64,000 nucleotides of DNA from Datura wrightii (taxonomy: Eukaryota > Streptophyta > Magnoliopsida > Solanales > Solanaceae), in NCBI GenBank assembly GCA_035772735.1, contig JASDFA010000003.1, positions 102,152,501 to 102,216,500 of the forward strand, in the 5' to 3' direction. Below, piece after piece: positions 31,707-43,028 of the stretch (the stretch's first letter is position 1; each line of letters starts with the position of its first letter). The notes below the pieces were generated by a model that saw nothing but the letters and a program-made list of their open reading frames with translations, had not been told where the DNA came from and searched no databases. A program made the translations under genes and the position numbers.

Positions 31707-31742
31707 ATATCTCCCCCTTGGGAACATTCGTCCTCGAATGTT
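31707..31742 (-). other. Polypurine tract and hairpin of D1
   Basis: The element strand reads CCCAAGGGGGAGATAT directly before the LTR, preceded by AACATTCGAGGACGAATGTT (31742-31723), a perfect 8-bp stem with an AGGA loop. The same TTCGAGGACGAA core occurs in family A (14066-14083). The 31743-31951 stretch between it and the chromodomain stop is non-coding. Confidence 0.8.
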
Positions 31743-31951
31743 AGAAACACACAGGAAAAGAAGAAACATGCTATCATCATATGCAAATACTGATTATTAA
31801 AATCAAAAACTGATGGAATGACTGCCTCCAAAAAGAACTACATAATTGAACTGAAATCAGACATCTCATACATTTACCTCATCATAAAACAAACTTGTAC
31901 GCATGAACGGAACATGAAAACTGATTAGAGGCTTAGGGAAAAATTGGTACC

Positions 31952-32218
31952 TCAAACTGAAACTGAGTTGGTAGGGGACAAGTGTGGGTATTTGGCCATC
32001 ATATCCGCTTTGGCTTTCCATGTAGTTCCTTCACGCTGGTTTCTCCATAATACTTTAACTAAAGCTACTTCTTTATTCCTCAACCTCCGAACCTTATGAT
32101 CCAAGATCTCCATCGGAATTTCCTCATAGCTAAGGCTATCCTTTACACCAACGCTGTCTACCGGGACTACTAAAGTTGGATCACCCAAGAACATTTTCAA
32201 GAGCGATACATAAAACAC
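31952..32218 (-). pseudogene. D1 integrase tail with chromodomain
   Basis: Starts FYVSLLKMFLGDP, then SYEEIPMEILDHKVRRLRNK, VALVKVLWRNQREGTTWKA and ends in a stop after the YPHL block. The aromatic residues and the W in VLWRN and TTWKA match chromodomain positions in plant chromoviruses, which target heterochromatin. A stop and short frame gap at 32219-32227 separate it from the integrase C-terminus. Confidence 0.8.
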
Positions 32219-32227
32219 GGAATAAAT

Positions 32228-33492
32228 TTAAGCTAACTCTGTAGGCAAGTCCAACTCATATGCCACCTTACCAACTCTCCCCATAACCCGGTAAGGACCA
32301 ACATATTGAGGACTGAGTTTTGCCTTTTTCCCAAAGCGCATGACCCCCTTGATGGGAGATACCTTTAGAAATACCCAGTCGTCCACATCAAACTCCAGAT
32401 CCCTTCTCCTCACATCAACATATGATTTCTGAAGACTTTGAGCGGTTTTTAACCGGTCCCTTATCAATTGTAAACCATTACCATGGCCTCATGAGTCAAA
32501 TCTGGTCCTATCATGGCTTCCTCGCCAACCTCAAGCCAACCGATGGGCGATCTACACCTTCACCCGTAAAGAGCTTCGAACGGTACCATCTTGACACTGT
32601 AGTGATAGCTGTTATTATAGGTGAACTCGATTAAGGGAAAATGATCATCCCAACTACCTTTGAAATCCATAACACATTCCCTCAATGTATCCTTGAGGGA
32701 TTGAATGGTTCGTTCTGCCTGGCCTTCTGTTTGCGGATGGAAGGTTGTACTGAGCTTAACTTGCGTCCCAAGTCCTTTTTGAAAAGAATGCCAGAATTGC
32801 GAGGTAAACTGAGTACCTCGGTCAGAAATAATACACAAGGGCACTCCATGAAGTCGAACCAACTCCCAAATATACAACTCAGCATAATCATCCACTGAAT
32901 CCGTGGTCTTGACCGGTAGGAAGTGCGCAGCCTTAGTTAACCTATCTACCACAACCCAAATGGAGTCATAGTGTCGGCGAGTGCGAGGTAGGCCTGTAAT
33001 GAAGTCCATATTAATCTCTTCCCACTTCCAAGTGGGGATGCTAATATCCCGAATTACGCCTCCCGGTCTTTGATGCTCGACCATCACTTGCTGACAGTTA
33101 GGACATTTGGCTACGAACTCTGAGATATCCTTTTTCATACCATCCCACCAATAGATTTCTCGCAAGTCCCGATACATCTTTGTGGATCCCGAATGGATGG
33201 AATATCTGGTACCATGTGCCTCCTGCAATATCCGAACCCTCAAATTATCAAAATCCGGAACACATAGTCGACCCTGGTATTGTAGTACACCATCTCCCCC
33301 TTGGGAGAAAACCTCTACCTTTTGACTCCGCACTACTTCCTTCAGCTTCCTCAAAGTCAGATCCTCATCTTGCTTAGACTTGAAATCAACCACCAAGGAC
33401 GATTCTGCCCTATTCTGCACAACAATGCCGCCATCGGTGGAGTCGATCAATCTAACTCCCAACCTTGCAAGTCGATGGACGTCTCTCACCAT
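32228..33492 (-). pseudogene. D1 integrase, nearly complete
   Basis: DDE integrase inserting retroelement cDNA. The zinc-binding domain has H (HGTRYSIHSGSTKMYRDL) and CPNC. Catalytic residues appear as INMDFITGLP (D), CIISDRGTQFTSQFW (D) and HPQTEGQAERTIQSLKD (E). The main frame runs 33492-32560, then stops after FEALYG; the C-terminal GVMRFGKKAKLSPQYVGPYR domain follows at 32467-32228 in another frame. It is in the same frame as RNase H (33870-33499) with one stop between them at 33499. Confidence 0.92.
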
Positions 33493-33498
33493 TTCCTT

Positions 33499-34050
33499 TT
33501 ATCCCTCGTCCACGTGGGACACACTCTCCATAGAGAGCCTACTAAGCGCATCCTCAACCACATTAGCCTTTCCCCGATGGTAGAGGACAATCATGTCATA
33601 GTCCTTTAGTAACTCCAACCACCTCCTTTTCCAAAGATTTAGATCCTTCTGTGTTAACACATATTGCAAGCTCTTGTGATCCGTAAATACATCCACGTGG
33701 ACCCTATACAAGTAATGCCACCATATTTGCAATGCAAACACCACCGCAGTCAACTCAAAATCATGGGTCAGGTAATTCTTTTCATGAATTTTCAGCTGTC
33801 TCGAGGGATATGCTATTACCCTCCCACGTTGCATCAACACACATTCTAGTCCGACTCTCGAAGAATACAATATACAACATAGACATTAGTACCCTCGAGC
33901 AAAGTCAACACTGGTGTTGAAGTGAGTCGGGTCTTCAACTCTCGGTAGCTTTTCTCACAAGCATCCGACCATTGGAACTTCACTGTTTTCTGAGTTAACC
34001 TAGTCAATGGGACTGCAATTGATTAAAAGCCCTCAACAAATCTTCGGTAG
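33499..34050 (-). pseudogene. D1 RNase H
   Basis: RNase H cleaves RNA in RNA-DNA hybrids during reverse transcription. 33870-33499 reads SRVGLECVLMQRGRVIAYPS, HDFELTAVVFALQIW, VDVFTDHKSLQYVLTQKDLN and ends KANVVEDALSRLSM. The acidic residues of FELTAVV and TDHKSL are present. The N-terminal part, 33871-34050, is shifted. Neighbouring RT and integrase are in the usual order. Confidence 0.85.
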
Positions 34051-34718
34051 TAGCCTTCTAAGCCCAAGAAACTTCGAATTTCCGAAGGGTTCACCGGCCT
34101 AGGCCATTTCTTTACCTCTTCAATTTTCCGCAAATCCATCTTTATGCCTTTGCTTGACACCACATGACCCAGAAATGCCTCCGAGTCCAATCAAAATTCA
34201 CACTTACTGAACTTTGCATATAGTTGATGATCCTTAAGGGCCTGAAGTACTACTCTCAGGTGAGCGGCATGCTCCTCCTCACTCAGTGAGTATATCAATA
34301 TGTCATCGATGAACACGATCACGAACACATACAAATATGGTTTGAACACTAGTTCGTCAATTCCATAAAAGCTGCAAGAGCATTTGTTAGTCCAAAAGAC
34401 ATAACGACAAACCATAATGGCCATACCAGTCCTGAAGGCTGTCTTCGGAATATCAGTCTCCCAAACTCGGAGCTGTTGGTACCCAGACCTAAGGTCTATC
34501 TTTGAGAAACTTTTGGCACCCTTATGCTGGTCAAAAAAGTCATCAATCTTAGGTAAGGGGTACCTGTTCTTGACAGTGACCTTGTTCAACTGCCGATAGT
34601 CAATACACATGCAAAGGGAACTATCCTTCTTTGGATCAAATAGAACTGGTGCACCCCATGGAGATTGGCTCGGTCTAGCGAGACCCTTATCCAACAGATC
34701 CTTTAACTGATCCTTCAA
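34051..34718 (-). pseudogene. D1 reverse transcriptase, frameshifted
   Basis: 34718-34191 contains LKDLLDKGLARPSQSPWGAP, IDYRQLNKVTVKNRYPLPKI and FSKIDLRSGYQQLRV, and the catalytic loop FIDDILIYS. The middle block, where GLTNAPAAF would be expected, is garbled by compensating frame changes (MVCRYVFWTNKCS). A stop follows SKCEF, and the downstream LGH / GYYRRF region (34190-34050) is degenerate. Inactive. Confidence 0.88.
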
Positions 34719-34738
34719 TTCCTTTAGCTCGATGAGAG

Positions 34739-35358
34739 CTATCCTATAGGGAGGAATAGAGATACGCTACGTATCGGATTACTGATCAATACCGAAATCA
34801 ATTTCCCTCTCCGGAGGAACACCTGGCAAATTATCGAGAAATACCTCCGGATATTTGCGTCCACCAGGACTGACTGAATAGTCGAGGTCTCGGACTCCAC
34901 ATCCTTAATCCTAACTAGGTGGTACATGCAACCCTTAGAGATTATTTTCCTGGCCTTAAGATAAGAAATAAACCGACTGGTACCGCCGAACTATCCTTCC
35001 ACTTCAAAACTAACTCACCCGAAAAACGAAATTCCACCGTACGGGTCCTACAATTAATCAAAGCATAACATGAAAACAACCAATCCATGCCAAGAATAAT
35101 GACAAAGTTAGTCATGGCTAACTCTACAAGGTATGCAGAGGTAACCTCATGCAACATAGTAACCGGGCATTCTCTATATACTCGTCTAGCTATGACCGAA
35201 TCACCAATAGGGGTCAAAACTAAAAACGGCTTTGACAAGGTCTTGGGGCTAACTCCAAAGTTACTAGCAATGTAAGGAGTCACGAAATACAAGGTAGCTC
35301 CTAGATCTAGAAAGGAATAAACATCAATATGAAAAGCACGCAACATTCCAGTGACCAC
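34739..35358 (-). pseudogene. D1 protease and RT linker, broken
   Basis: Retropepsin. FLDLGATLYFVTPYIASNFG has the catalytic Asp (usual family form DPGS/T). IILGMDWLFSCYALINCRTR follows at 35110. A frameshift near 34945 leads to the linker YHLVRIKDVESETSTIQS (34927-34739). It is the intact-site paralogue of the D2 copy at 11788-12300. Confidence 0.85.
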
Positions 35359-35532
35359 GTCTAGAGAAGTCTCCTGCTCCTGGCACGGGGCAAGGGCATA
35401 AAATCGATTTTGGCGCTATCTTCCACCTCCACTAGACGATGCTCCCTACGGAGTTGAACGGGCTGAAGCTGCTACTGTCCCGGTGGTCTGTGCACGACCC
35501 CTATCATAACCCTATCTAGCATATGGGCACGC

Positions 35533-36554
35533 TCAGTGCATATGCCCAGATCTACCACACCCATAGCAAATATCTGAGCCAAGCAGGGACTCCCTGATAT
35601 GACTCTTGCCGCACTTTCCGCAGGCTGTAGAGGTATACTCTAAATGGGTGCCTCTCTGATCCCTCGATCCTGAAGCCCTGCTCCTCTGATCACCCTTGGG
35701 TCTGGATGGAACACTAGCTGATGATGGTGCTGGGGCTAGTAATTTCTGCTGAAACTGTGGACGGTAACCAGCATCGGACCTTTGATGCGAAAACCCACGT
35801 CCATCTGTCTTAGCCCTCTTTGCCTCCCTCTCCCTCGCATGAGCCGCCTCCATCTGTTGGGCGTACAACACTATGCGAGGAAAGTCCATATCCTAGTGGC
35901 ATAGGAGTCCTGCAATCCTTGTCTAAATTACTACCCACACCATGAACGAATCGGCTCACCCGCGCCCTCTGATCCATCACTAACTCTGGGGTGTAGTTTG
36001 ACAAACAAGTGAACTCAAGTGAATACTCCAACACTATCATATTTCCCTGCTTGAGGCTCAAAAACTCCGCTGCTTTCAACTCCCTCATCTCCTGAGGGAA
36101 GAACCTGTAGATAAAAGCCATGTGGAACTCATCCCAACTGATAGGGCCCGCTCCCGCTGCCCTACTGTCCTTCCATTGCTTATACCAAATATGAGCGACC
36201 TCTTTTAGCTAATAAGATGCCAGGTCCACACACTCCCCAATTGTCACACCCATAACCTGAGCGACCGTCGTCCACCTTTGATCCTGTAAACTCACGAGGG
36301 TTCATCCTCAAGAAGTTTCTAATCCAAGCCGCCGCTGCATTGCCATTCTGTGGGACCTGCACAACAGCCTACTGGTTGACCTGAGCGGTGAAGGCCTGCG
36401 CCAACATCTGAATATCCGCCTAAAACTCAACGTGGGCAGCTGGCTCTGGTGCCTGGAGCTCCTGAAAAAGTGGGGCCTGCTGATGCCCATGGTCATTGCA
36501 ACTACTGTGGCCTTCATCATTTCCATTTTTCCTTCCGTTCATTCTTCTAGGAGC
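35533..36554 (-). pseudogene. D1 gag, broken
   Basis: Begins MAPRRMNGRKNGNDEGHSSC at 36554, stops at about 36420, and continues in blocks: VPQNGNAAAAWIRNFLRMNP (36360-36300), FFPQEMRELKAAEFLSLKQG and YSLEFTCLSNYTPELVMDQR (36121-35990), then a basic linker and a zinc knuckle, CYGCGRSGH (35570-35540), preceded by CGKCGKSH. At least three frame breaks. The sequence near 35651 is the empty-site version of the A1 insertion point. Confidence 0.87.
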
Positions 36555-36750
36555 CATAATTCTGCAATCACGAATTGCACAAATTAGAAGGATGGAGAGA
36601 CTTTTCATCACACGGCATAGAACATGAAAGAAGGGAACATTTCCTAAACGCCTAGTAGCCTCTTCGTCATAGGTATGGCGCGCTTCACACCCATGATAAA
36701 GACTCTACTTAACGCGGCTTTCAGACACCCTAGGAGACTTCAAACCTATT

Positions 36751-36766
36751 GCTCTAATACCAAGTT
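36751..36766 (-). other. Primer-binding site of D1
   Basis: GCTCTAATACCA (one mismatch to the initiator tRNA-Met 3' end) plus AGTT spacer before the 5' LTR. The leader 36555-36750 is non-coding. Confidence 0.82.
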
Positions 36767-38926
36767 AGTCATGACATTGACATACACCCGGATTGTAGAA
36801 ATAGGACAAGGGACCCTGAGAGACCCCAAGTCGACCCATAGCACATGTATAGAACTAATCTCATTTAATAAAGCAGAAAACTTAGCATAAAACATAGAGG
36901 AAACATAGTCATAGTATAACAACCAGAAATACTAGACATATACATAAACTGAGTTCTACATCCTATTTGAAAACCTCTACTACATAAGCTGGGTTGATGG
37001 GACAACATCCCCAACTAACCCGAACAATACTAAAACATAAGATAACATAAGAGTCTATCAAACATCCCTCGGAGCATGAGCACTCTCCAATAAGATGAGA
37101 ACGTCAGATAAGATGGACTAAGGATGAGGATGAGCCTGTGGTCCGGTACCTGAATCAAGAAACAATACAACATAGAAGATATGCGGTCAGTACGTAGAAT
37201 GTACAGAGTATGAAAGGTAAATAAAATGGACATTTAAAAAGTAAAATAAAACTCACAAGTAAACATAAGAGAAGGACATCATGCATATATCATAAACTCT
37301 GTAAGAAAACATAAGGCTCAAGGCTTTCAAATAATTCATAAAGCATTTGTAATCATAATTGTAAGTAAACATTATCAACACATAACTTGAGCCAATAACA
37401 TAAATATAACAATGCATAAAACATATGTAAAAATGGGAAGACTCATCATAACTGACACCATTATGGTAGAGCCTTTAATGATGCCCCACTATCTCGCTCA
37501 AGTGGGCAGAGCCGACCCTGGCTTGCTAGGGGAGGGTGGTGCATTAGGCGTGATATCATATTTGAGGCGATCATTATCAATACATCATATCATTAGAAAC
37601 CCATGGTGGCACGTGGTTATGAGACACAGGCGTAGTCCTTTTGAATGCCGGGCTACTTAGTGCTAGACACGGCTCCCAAAAACATGCATATAGGCTCATA
37701 CGTAAATCAAGAAAATCATGCATTAAGATTCATTGGCTAAAATATAAAATTTATCATCATTGATCCCCTTTAAAACATGCTTAGCCAGGAATCATAGGCC
37801 CTTTTCATCGGTCAATATCATAAATTGATAAATCATGTAATTCTCTTCATAAATCATAAATCATTCTTCAACATGTGGGCATTGCCCAATACTTTATAAT
37901 ATTCAATTCTTTCAATATACGCTCATAAACATGGTTAACTTGAATTCATGATTTTCCGTCATCAATAAATTCAAAATATTGAATATTCATCATAAATCAT
38001 AACTTTCATGATCTCTCATCAATGGGCATTTTAGATTTAAAAAGCTTGAAACATGATTTAAAAGAAAATAATATAAAACCTTCCCATCATTCATAATTCA
38101 ATAATTAAAACTCAATTAAATCATACCCATAAAGAGAAATCTCATTTTCATGCATTTGGGTAAATCACCATGGAATTGAATAGGAGAATCCATGATTTAA
38201 ATTGAAATTTTGGCATGGGTATGAAAGAATTTCACCCATTCTAAAACCCTATATACCTGAAGATGGACTAATTTTTAAGTTCCTTGAAAACCCACAAAGA
38301 AATTGATGGAAACTTTGAGAAGAAGACCTTGAATCTCCCTAAAACCTCTCTAAAAGCTCTTGCATGGGAATGGGCATGAATTAGGGACTTAACCCACCTT
38401 AAAGACCCTATTTCAACCTGAAAATGACATAGTTTTGGCCTTAAGAGTTTAGGAAATTATGAGAAGGCCCTTACTAATTCGCAGAAAATAACTGCCAGGT
38501 GACCCTAATGGGTGACCTGACGACTCGTCAGGATGGGAAATGACTCGTTGTGTTGCTCGTCAAGTACACTGCCTCATCCTCCATTAAAAGTCCATAGGCT
38601 TGCTCATGACCCTCCTCACCAGTCGTTGGGATAGACCACGACTCGTGAGGTCCCATCCATTAGGTGCACTGGGAGCTTCTTTTCTAACTTAACCCCAACC
38701 TCACCCCACGAGTGACATGACGACTCGTGGGGACTGACCACGAGTTGTTATCTCCCTCGTGGGGACCTCGATCCTTCCTTTATTCCAAGCCTACCCCTGA
38801 GTCACTTGACGACTCTAGGGTCTCCACATGAGTCATCCCATGACTCATCCTATGCCTGCAACATAAATTCCAAAATTTTCCCATTTCAACTCTTGGGTCC
38901 GATCTTTGAGCTTTTGGGGTATAACA
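36767..38926 (-). repeat. D1 5' LTR
   Basis: 2160 bp, ending GGGTATAACA at 38926. It matches 29582-31706 throughout with many scattered differences. ACGACTCGT-type words at about 38500-38850. The plus-strand sequence at 38927 belongs to Athila-1. Confidence 0.88.
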
Positions 38927-39187
38927 GGATCACCAGTGGTGGTTCGCCGGTGAAATGCCAATGTGCCCAAGTTTTTTTTGTTCACTGTGCCAATCGAAGA
39001 GTCATCGGAGACTAGAGAAATGCAACTGCCTCTTGTCGATGGGTCACCGATGGAACCTAAACTTGTGAAAATCGTACTTAATTTCTTCTATTTGCCTTAT
39101 TCTCGATTTACAAACTATGGCCCATTACTAACCCACATTTGCAGCATTATCTCTATTTCCCCGCACTCTTATACAAGCCAAGTATCA

Positions 39188-40384
39188 ATGCCCTCCAATA
39201 CCCCTCAAGTTAGGTTTGAGCTGGAAGAAATAAAGGAGTTTTATATAGCTTTCAAGGAAAAACGTGTCATCCATGCAGAAGCCTAGTTTGATGCAGAAAA
39301 TTTCAAGACTTCTTACCCAGATATCTACCACCATATTGGGACATGCGATTGCGATCCATTTACCAAACCAGTTGAACCATATCTTCCAATTCTATGCATC
39401 ATACAGGGAAAGGAAACAACTAATGAAGCGAAGGGGCCGCACTGAAGAATTCCTGTGGCTCACATCAGTATGGGTGCAAAGACAAGAGGTGCATGTAACT
39501 CCAGAAGAAATCAATTCAGTTTATTGGGATGAGCCAATCCCATCTCATCTAATATTCCGCAATAAAGTGGAGGACAAATCTAATCAATTCCAATGGGTAG
39601 CCAACCTAATTACAAAAGGTCAACCACCATGGGCTGCTTTCAATGGCCTCATTCATTGGCATTACTTAAAATTTGAAGCACGTGTGTGGTTAGATTTGGT
39701 TTTAGCGAGGCTAATTCCCTCTCTGAATACATTAGAAGTCCAAATTGAAGTTTCCATTCTCCTTTCTTACATAATTGATCATGTACAAATCAATTTTGGG
39801 GAAATTATTGTTGATCAATTCAAATGAAAGGCCAAGAAACAATCCACTGCATTGCCATTCCCTAACCTGGTGTGTATGTTATGTATGCGGGCAACTTGTC
39901 CTTTCTTCCAACCATTGGATGGGACAGTGCAGGCCAACAGTGTGATTACATTGGCTATCAAAATTGAAAAAGAGGCTCCAGCTATGAAGCGGGCAAAGTA
40001 TAAAAGGAGCATGACTCTACCATCATCTTCAGCATCCACTCACACAACAACTGCACCACTCCATACAGTCAAGCCCCAAAATTCTTTACCTCCTAATTTA
40101 CTTAACATTGCACAAAGGGCCAAAATTCATGAGAACCTACTACTGCGGTTAGCCAAGGCTCTTCCTTCCATGATACAGGGTGCCATCAAGACAAATTGGC
40201 CAGCCTATGCTCTACAGTTGATGTCCTTGAAAGAAAAGTCGGTACTTTAAAACAAGAGGTGGCTGCTCTCACTGCACCTTCATGTATTTCCCAACCAAAC
40301 CATTGTGAACCTGAGGAAGTGCCCGAAGCACCCAGAAGCCCGCCGAATGATTGGTGGATAGTCTATAACAGTGAGTCAGAATAA
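39188..40384 (+). pseudogene. Athila-1 env-position ORF, 'putative plant transposon protein' type, broken
   Basis: Starts at ATG 39188 (MPSNTPQVRFELEEIKEFYI). Blocks: FKEKRVIHAEA then a stop at 39286; another frame from about 39385 with FYASYRERKQLMKRRGRTEE, VWVQRQEVHVTPEEINSVYW, LKFEARVWLDLVLARLIPS, DHVQINFGEIIVDQFK; a TGA at about 39825 and the same frame to 40248 (FPNLVCMLCMRATCPFF); a frameshift near 40200 to a possible coiled coil (LERKVGTLKQEVAAL) and an acidic end at 40384. The FYA, EARVWL and INFGE/INVGA landmarks are shared with family A ORF2. Function unknown. Confidence 0.75.
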
Positions 40385-42049
40385 GTGTCTAATGACGAAC
40401 CCCATCATAGTCGCTCTCCTCCACCTCCAATGCGTTCGATGTATGTTGTCGATCCCTCCGGGACACTAGGTGGAGTGGGAACAACGTCGTACCATGAGCT
40501 TCGCACTTTGCTAGACAATTTGGTGGTGCAAGGCCCCGGGCAACCTCTATCACTCCCAAAGGATCCACAACAACCTATGGCTGAAGAGACAGCTTCTTGG
40601 CAGTTTGATGCTGCCACCTATACTTGGAAGCCATGGCCCAATCACTAACTCAATCAGGAAAGATCTCTCACTTGCTTATCCTTTCTTTGGATACATTAGG
40701 GGTAATGTCTGATTTATGTTTGGGGGTTGGGATGATTCTTTCTCTTCGGATGTTGAAATTTTTGGGTGCTGAAAATGCTCTTGATGGTTGATGATTAGTG
40801 ACCAAATGGGGTCTTTATTTTGAATTGTAAAAATCTTGAAAATCTTAAATGAAATGACCCTAAAAGTTCTCTTCCTTTTTCTCCATTGTAAATAGTAGTG
40901 TAGAAATTAAAACTCCGAGGGTTTTCTTTTTACTAAGTTCTTTCCCAAGGAGCATTCTTTTATTTTTGTTATTTTTTATTGTTGAACCGGGTTGGTTTTT
41001 CTAGATGATAGATTGAGTGGAGAAATTCTTAAGGAAAAATGCAATGTTGTTTTGAGTCTATTGTGAAGTTGTTTTGAGAGGAACCATCTAAAAAAATTGT
41101 TGAAATGGAATTGTAAAAACAAGGGCATGAAAATGAAGATAATGAGCAAGTGTTGACACTGCAATATAGCATTCTTTGTCATACATTGTAAATTCCCTGC
41201 TTGACTTATGATATTTGCCTGCTTTGATGTCCTAATTTGGTGTCTTTTTTTGAGAATGACTCTGGTAGACCCTTTAAGGGTGATGCCTTGTGTACTAAGG
41301 AGATTTTTGATGAATCTCATGCATTACATCTTGTCAAGAACTTGCCCTAAATGTGATTCAAGGCGAAATCCTAGATGTAGTGGTGCCAAGAACATGAGTT
41401 TGGGCTTTCCTTTGTCTAGTTACTTCACCCATATGCCATCCATGAGCATCGATCATTGTTATCCAATGTTGAGTCTTAGACCCTTTCTTTGGCAACCATA
41501 TTACAAGCCTTAAGACTGTTCTTAATACCTCTTTTTGGCCCCCATTCTAAATAAATGCTAGCGACAAGATAAGTGATGAAATAAGGCTTAAAGCCTAAGA
41601 AAGAGGAAGTGATAAAAATATTTGTGAAAATAATGAGGCAAAAGCCTATGTTTGGGGGTATGCAAAACAAAGGGGGAAGATAAGAATTATAGTGTGAGGG
41701 GAACACCGCCTTGTGTCAAAATGCATCAAAGGACAAATCAAAAAGAAAAAGACAATTTGTGTGAATCGGTGTTTCCTCTTGAGGTTAGGCTAGTTGTGAA
41801 AGAAAAAGCGGTTATAAGGGGGATTGTTAAAGAAATGAAAGTCATCAACAAGAAAAGAAGGGAAAGAAGGTGAAGTGAGTGGAATGGATGTAAGGTATGT
41901 CACAAAAAAGCATTAGGGAGGATCTAGTCACTATAGCCAAATGTTCATCCTACCCTTACCCCTAGCCTACATCGTAACCCGGAAGTCATATATGATTCTA
42001 GGTGCAGCTACTCTACATTAGTGGTGAATTACATGAAGGGCAAGCCTAT
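40385..42049. other. Non-coding tail of the Athila-1 distal part
   Basis: Contains a purine-rich GTTTGGGGGTTGGG-type run at 40718 and GTTTGGGGGTATG at 41650, either of which could be a polypurine tract, but no LTR follows. The short ORFs on both strands here share no recognisable motif. Confidence 0.45.
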
Positions 42050-42542
42050 TGTCACGCCCCACCTTGGGAGGCATGACTGGCACCTAGTGCCACACTGAAA
42101 TCTAACTGGCCTTGATAGGCTTATGCACATCTAGTGCACGCCTGCAACTCGACTCCAGAAACAACGGGCTATATCTCGACTATAAATGTAGCCTCCGGCC
42201 GACAAGGCCGTATAGCCACCTGTAAAAGAAAACAGCTAACCAGCAACAAGCAACCAAAAGGGATCCTATGCGGGCCAACAAGGCCACCATGCTGTCTAGT
42301 TATAACAGAAATGAAGACGAGCTTCTATACTAACTAACTGACAACTGTTGTCTGCAAGCCTCTAAGAGTATAAATAGTGGTCAGGACAGGGCCCCGACCT
42401 ACTCAAAATTCTATATGAATGAAATAATGAAATCTCTATAACTTGGAAACTCCGAATGAAAGGAGCTGACCTAACTGCAGACTCTGAACAACTGATATGG
42501 AGATTCTGAACCTTGTCTGTCTAAACCTGCAGGCAAGCCTGT
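42050..42542 (-). repeat. Family C LTR fragment, older copy
   Basis: Starts TGTCACGCCCCACCTTGGGA and covers about the first 487 bp of the C LTR, then breaks after GCAGGCAAG and meets a second copy at 42543. Both copies are preceded by CAAGCCT. It lacks an internal segment present in 42543-43028 and differs at many sites, so it is not a recent duplicate. Confidence 0.8.
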
Positions 42543-43028
42543 TGTCACGCCCCACCTTGGGAGGCATGACTGGCACCTAGTGCCACACTGAAATATAACT
42601 AGCCTGGATAGGCTTATGCACATCTGGTTTACGCTTGCAACTCGACTCCAAAAAACAACGGGCTATATCTCGAATGTAAATGTAGCCTACGACCGACAAG
42701 GCCGTATAACCACTTGTAAAAGAAAACAGCTAACCACCAACAAGCAACCGAAAGGGATCCTATGCAGGCCAACAAGGCCACCATGCTGTCTAGTTAAAAC
42801 AGAAATAAAGACGAGCTACTATACAAGTCCCCACACGGCCTACACATGAAAGAATAACTGATTAGGGCACCAAACGGCCAGCATACAACTAAGTGACTGA
42901 CAACTGTAGTCTGCAAGCCTCTAAGAGTACAAATAGTGGTCGGGACAGGGCCTAGGCCTACCCAAAATGCTATATGACTGAAATACTGAAATCTCTACAA
43001 CTTGGAAACTCCGAATGAAAGGAGCTGA
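42543..43028 (-). repeat. C2 3' LTR, first segment (interrupted by A2)
   Basis: Starts TGTCACGCCCCACCTTGGGA and matches 58439 onward closely. It stops at GGAGCTGA where A2 begins, and resumes at 52836. Total LTR length without A2 is about 3.29 kb. The bases GCTGA (43024-43028) are the left target duplication of A2. Confidence 0.88.

Larger units (their letters stand above)
31707..36766 (-). mobile_element. D1: chromodomain-bearing gypsy internal region
   Basis: The most readable gypsy internal region in the window: gag (36554-35533), protease (35358-34942), RT (34718 to about 34050), RNase H (33870-33499), integrase (33492-32228), chromodomain-like tail (32218-31952). LTRs are 36767-38926 and 29582-31706; they differ visibly in sequence, so the insertion is older than A1. 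It is joined head to tail to D2 through the shared LTR. Confidence 0.88.
38927..42049 (+). mobile_element. Athila-1, probable distal part (env-position region)
   Basis: Plus-strand sequence with a GGTTCGCCGGTGAAATG-type word near the start, resembling the Athila-1 U3 words, then ORF2 (39188-40384), then about 1.66 kb (40385-42049) without a conserved frame. Orientation, family and position fit the continuation of Athila-1 beyond 10684, split by the D array. The link is inference: the D array is truncated on its left side, so no target duplication can be checked. No 3' LTR is seen before the family C fragment at 42050. Confidence 0.55.

Noticed and set aside
40385..42049. Possible host gene after the Athila-1 ORF2
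   Set aside because: Several short ORFs on both strands, none with a motif, splice pattern or codon bias that I can support.
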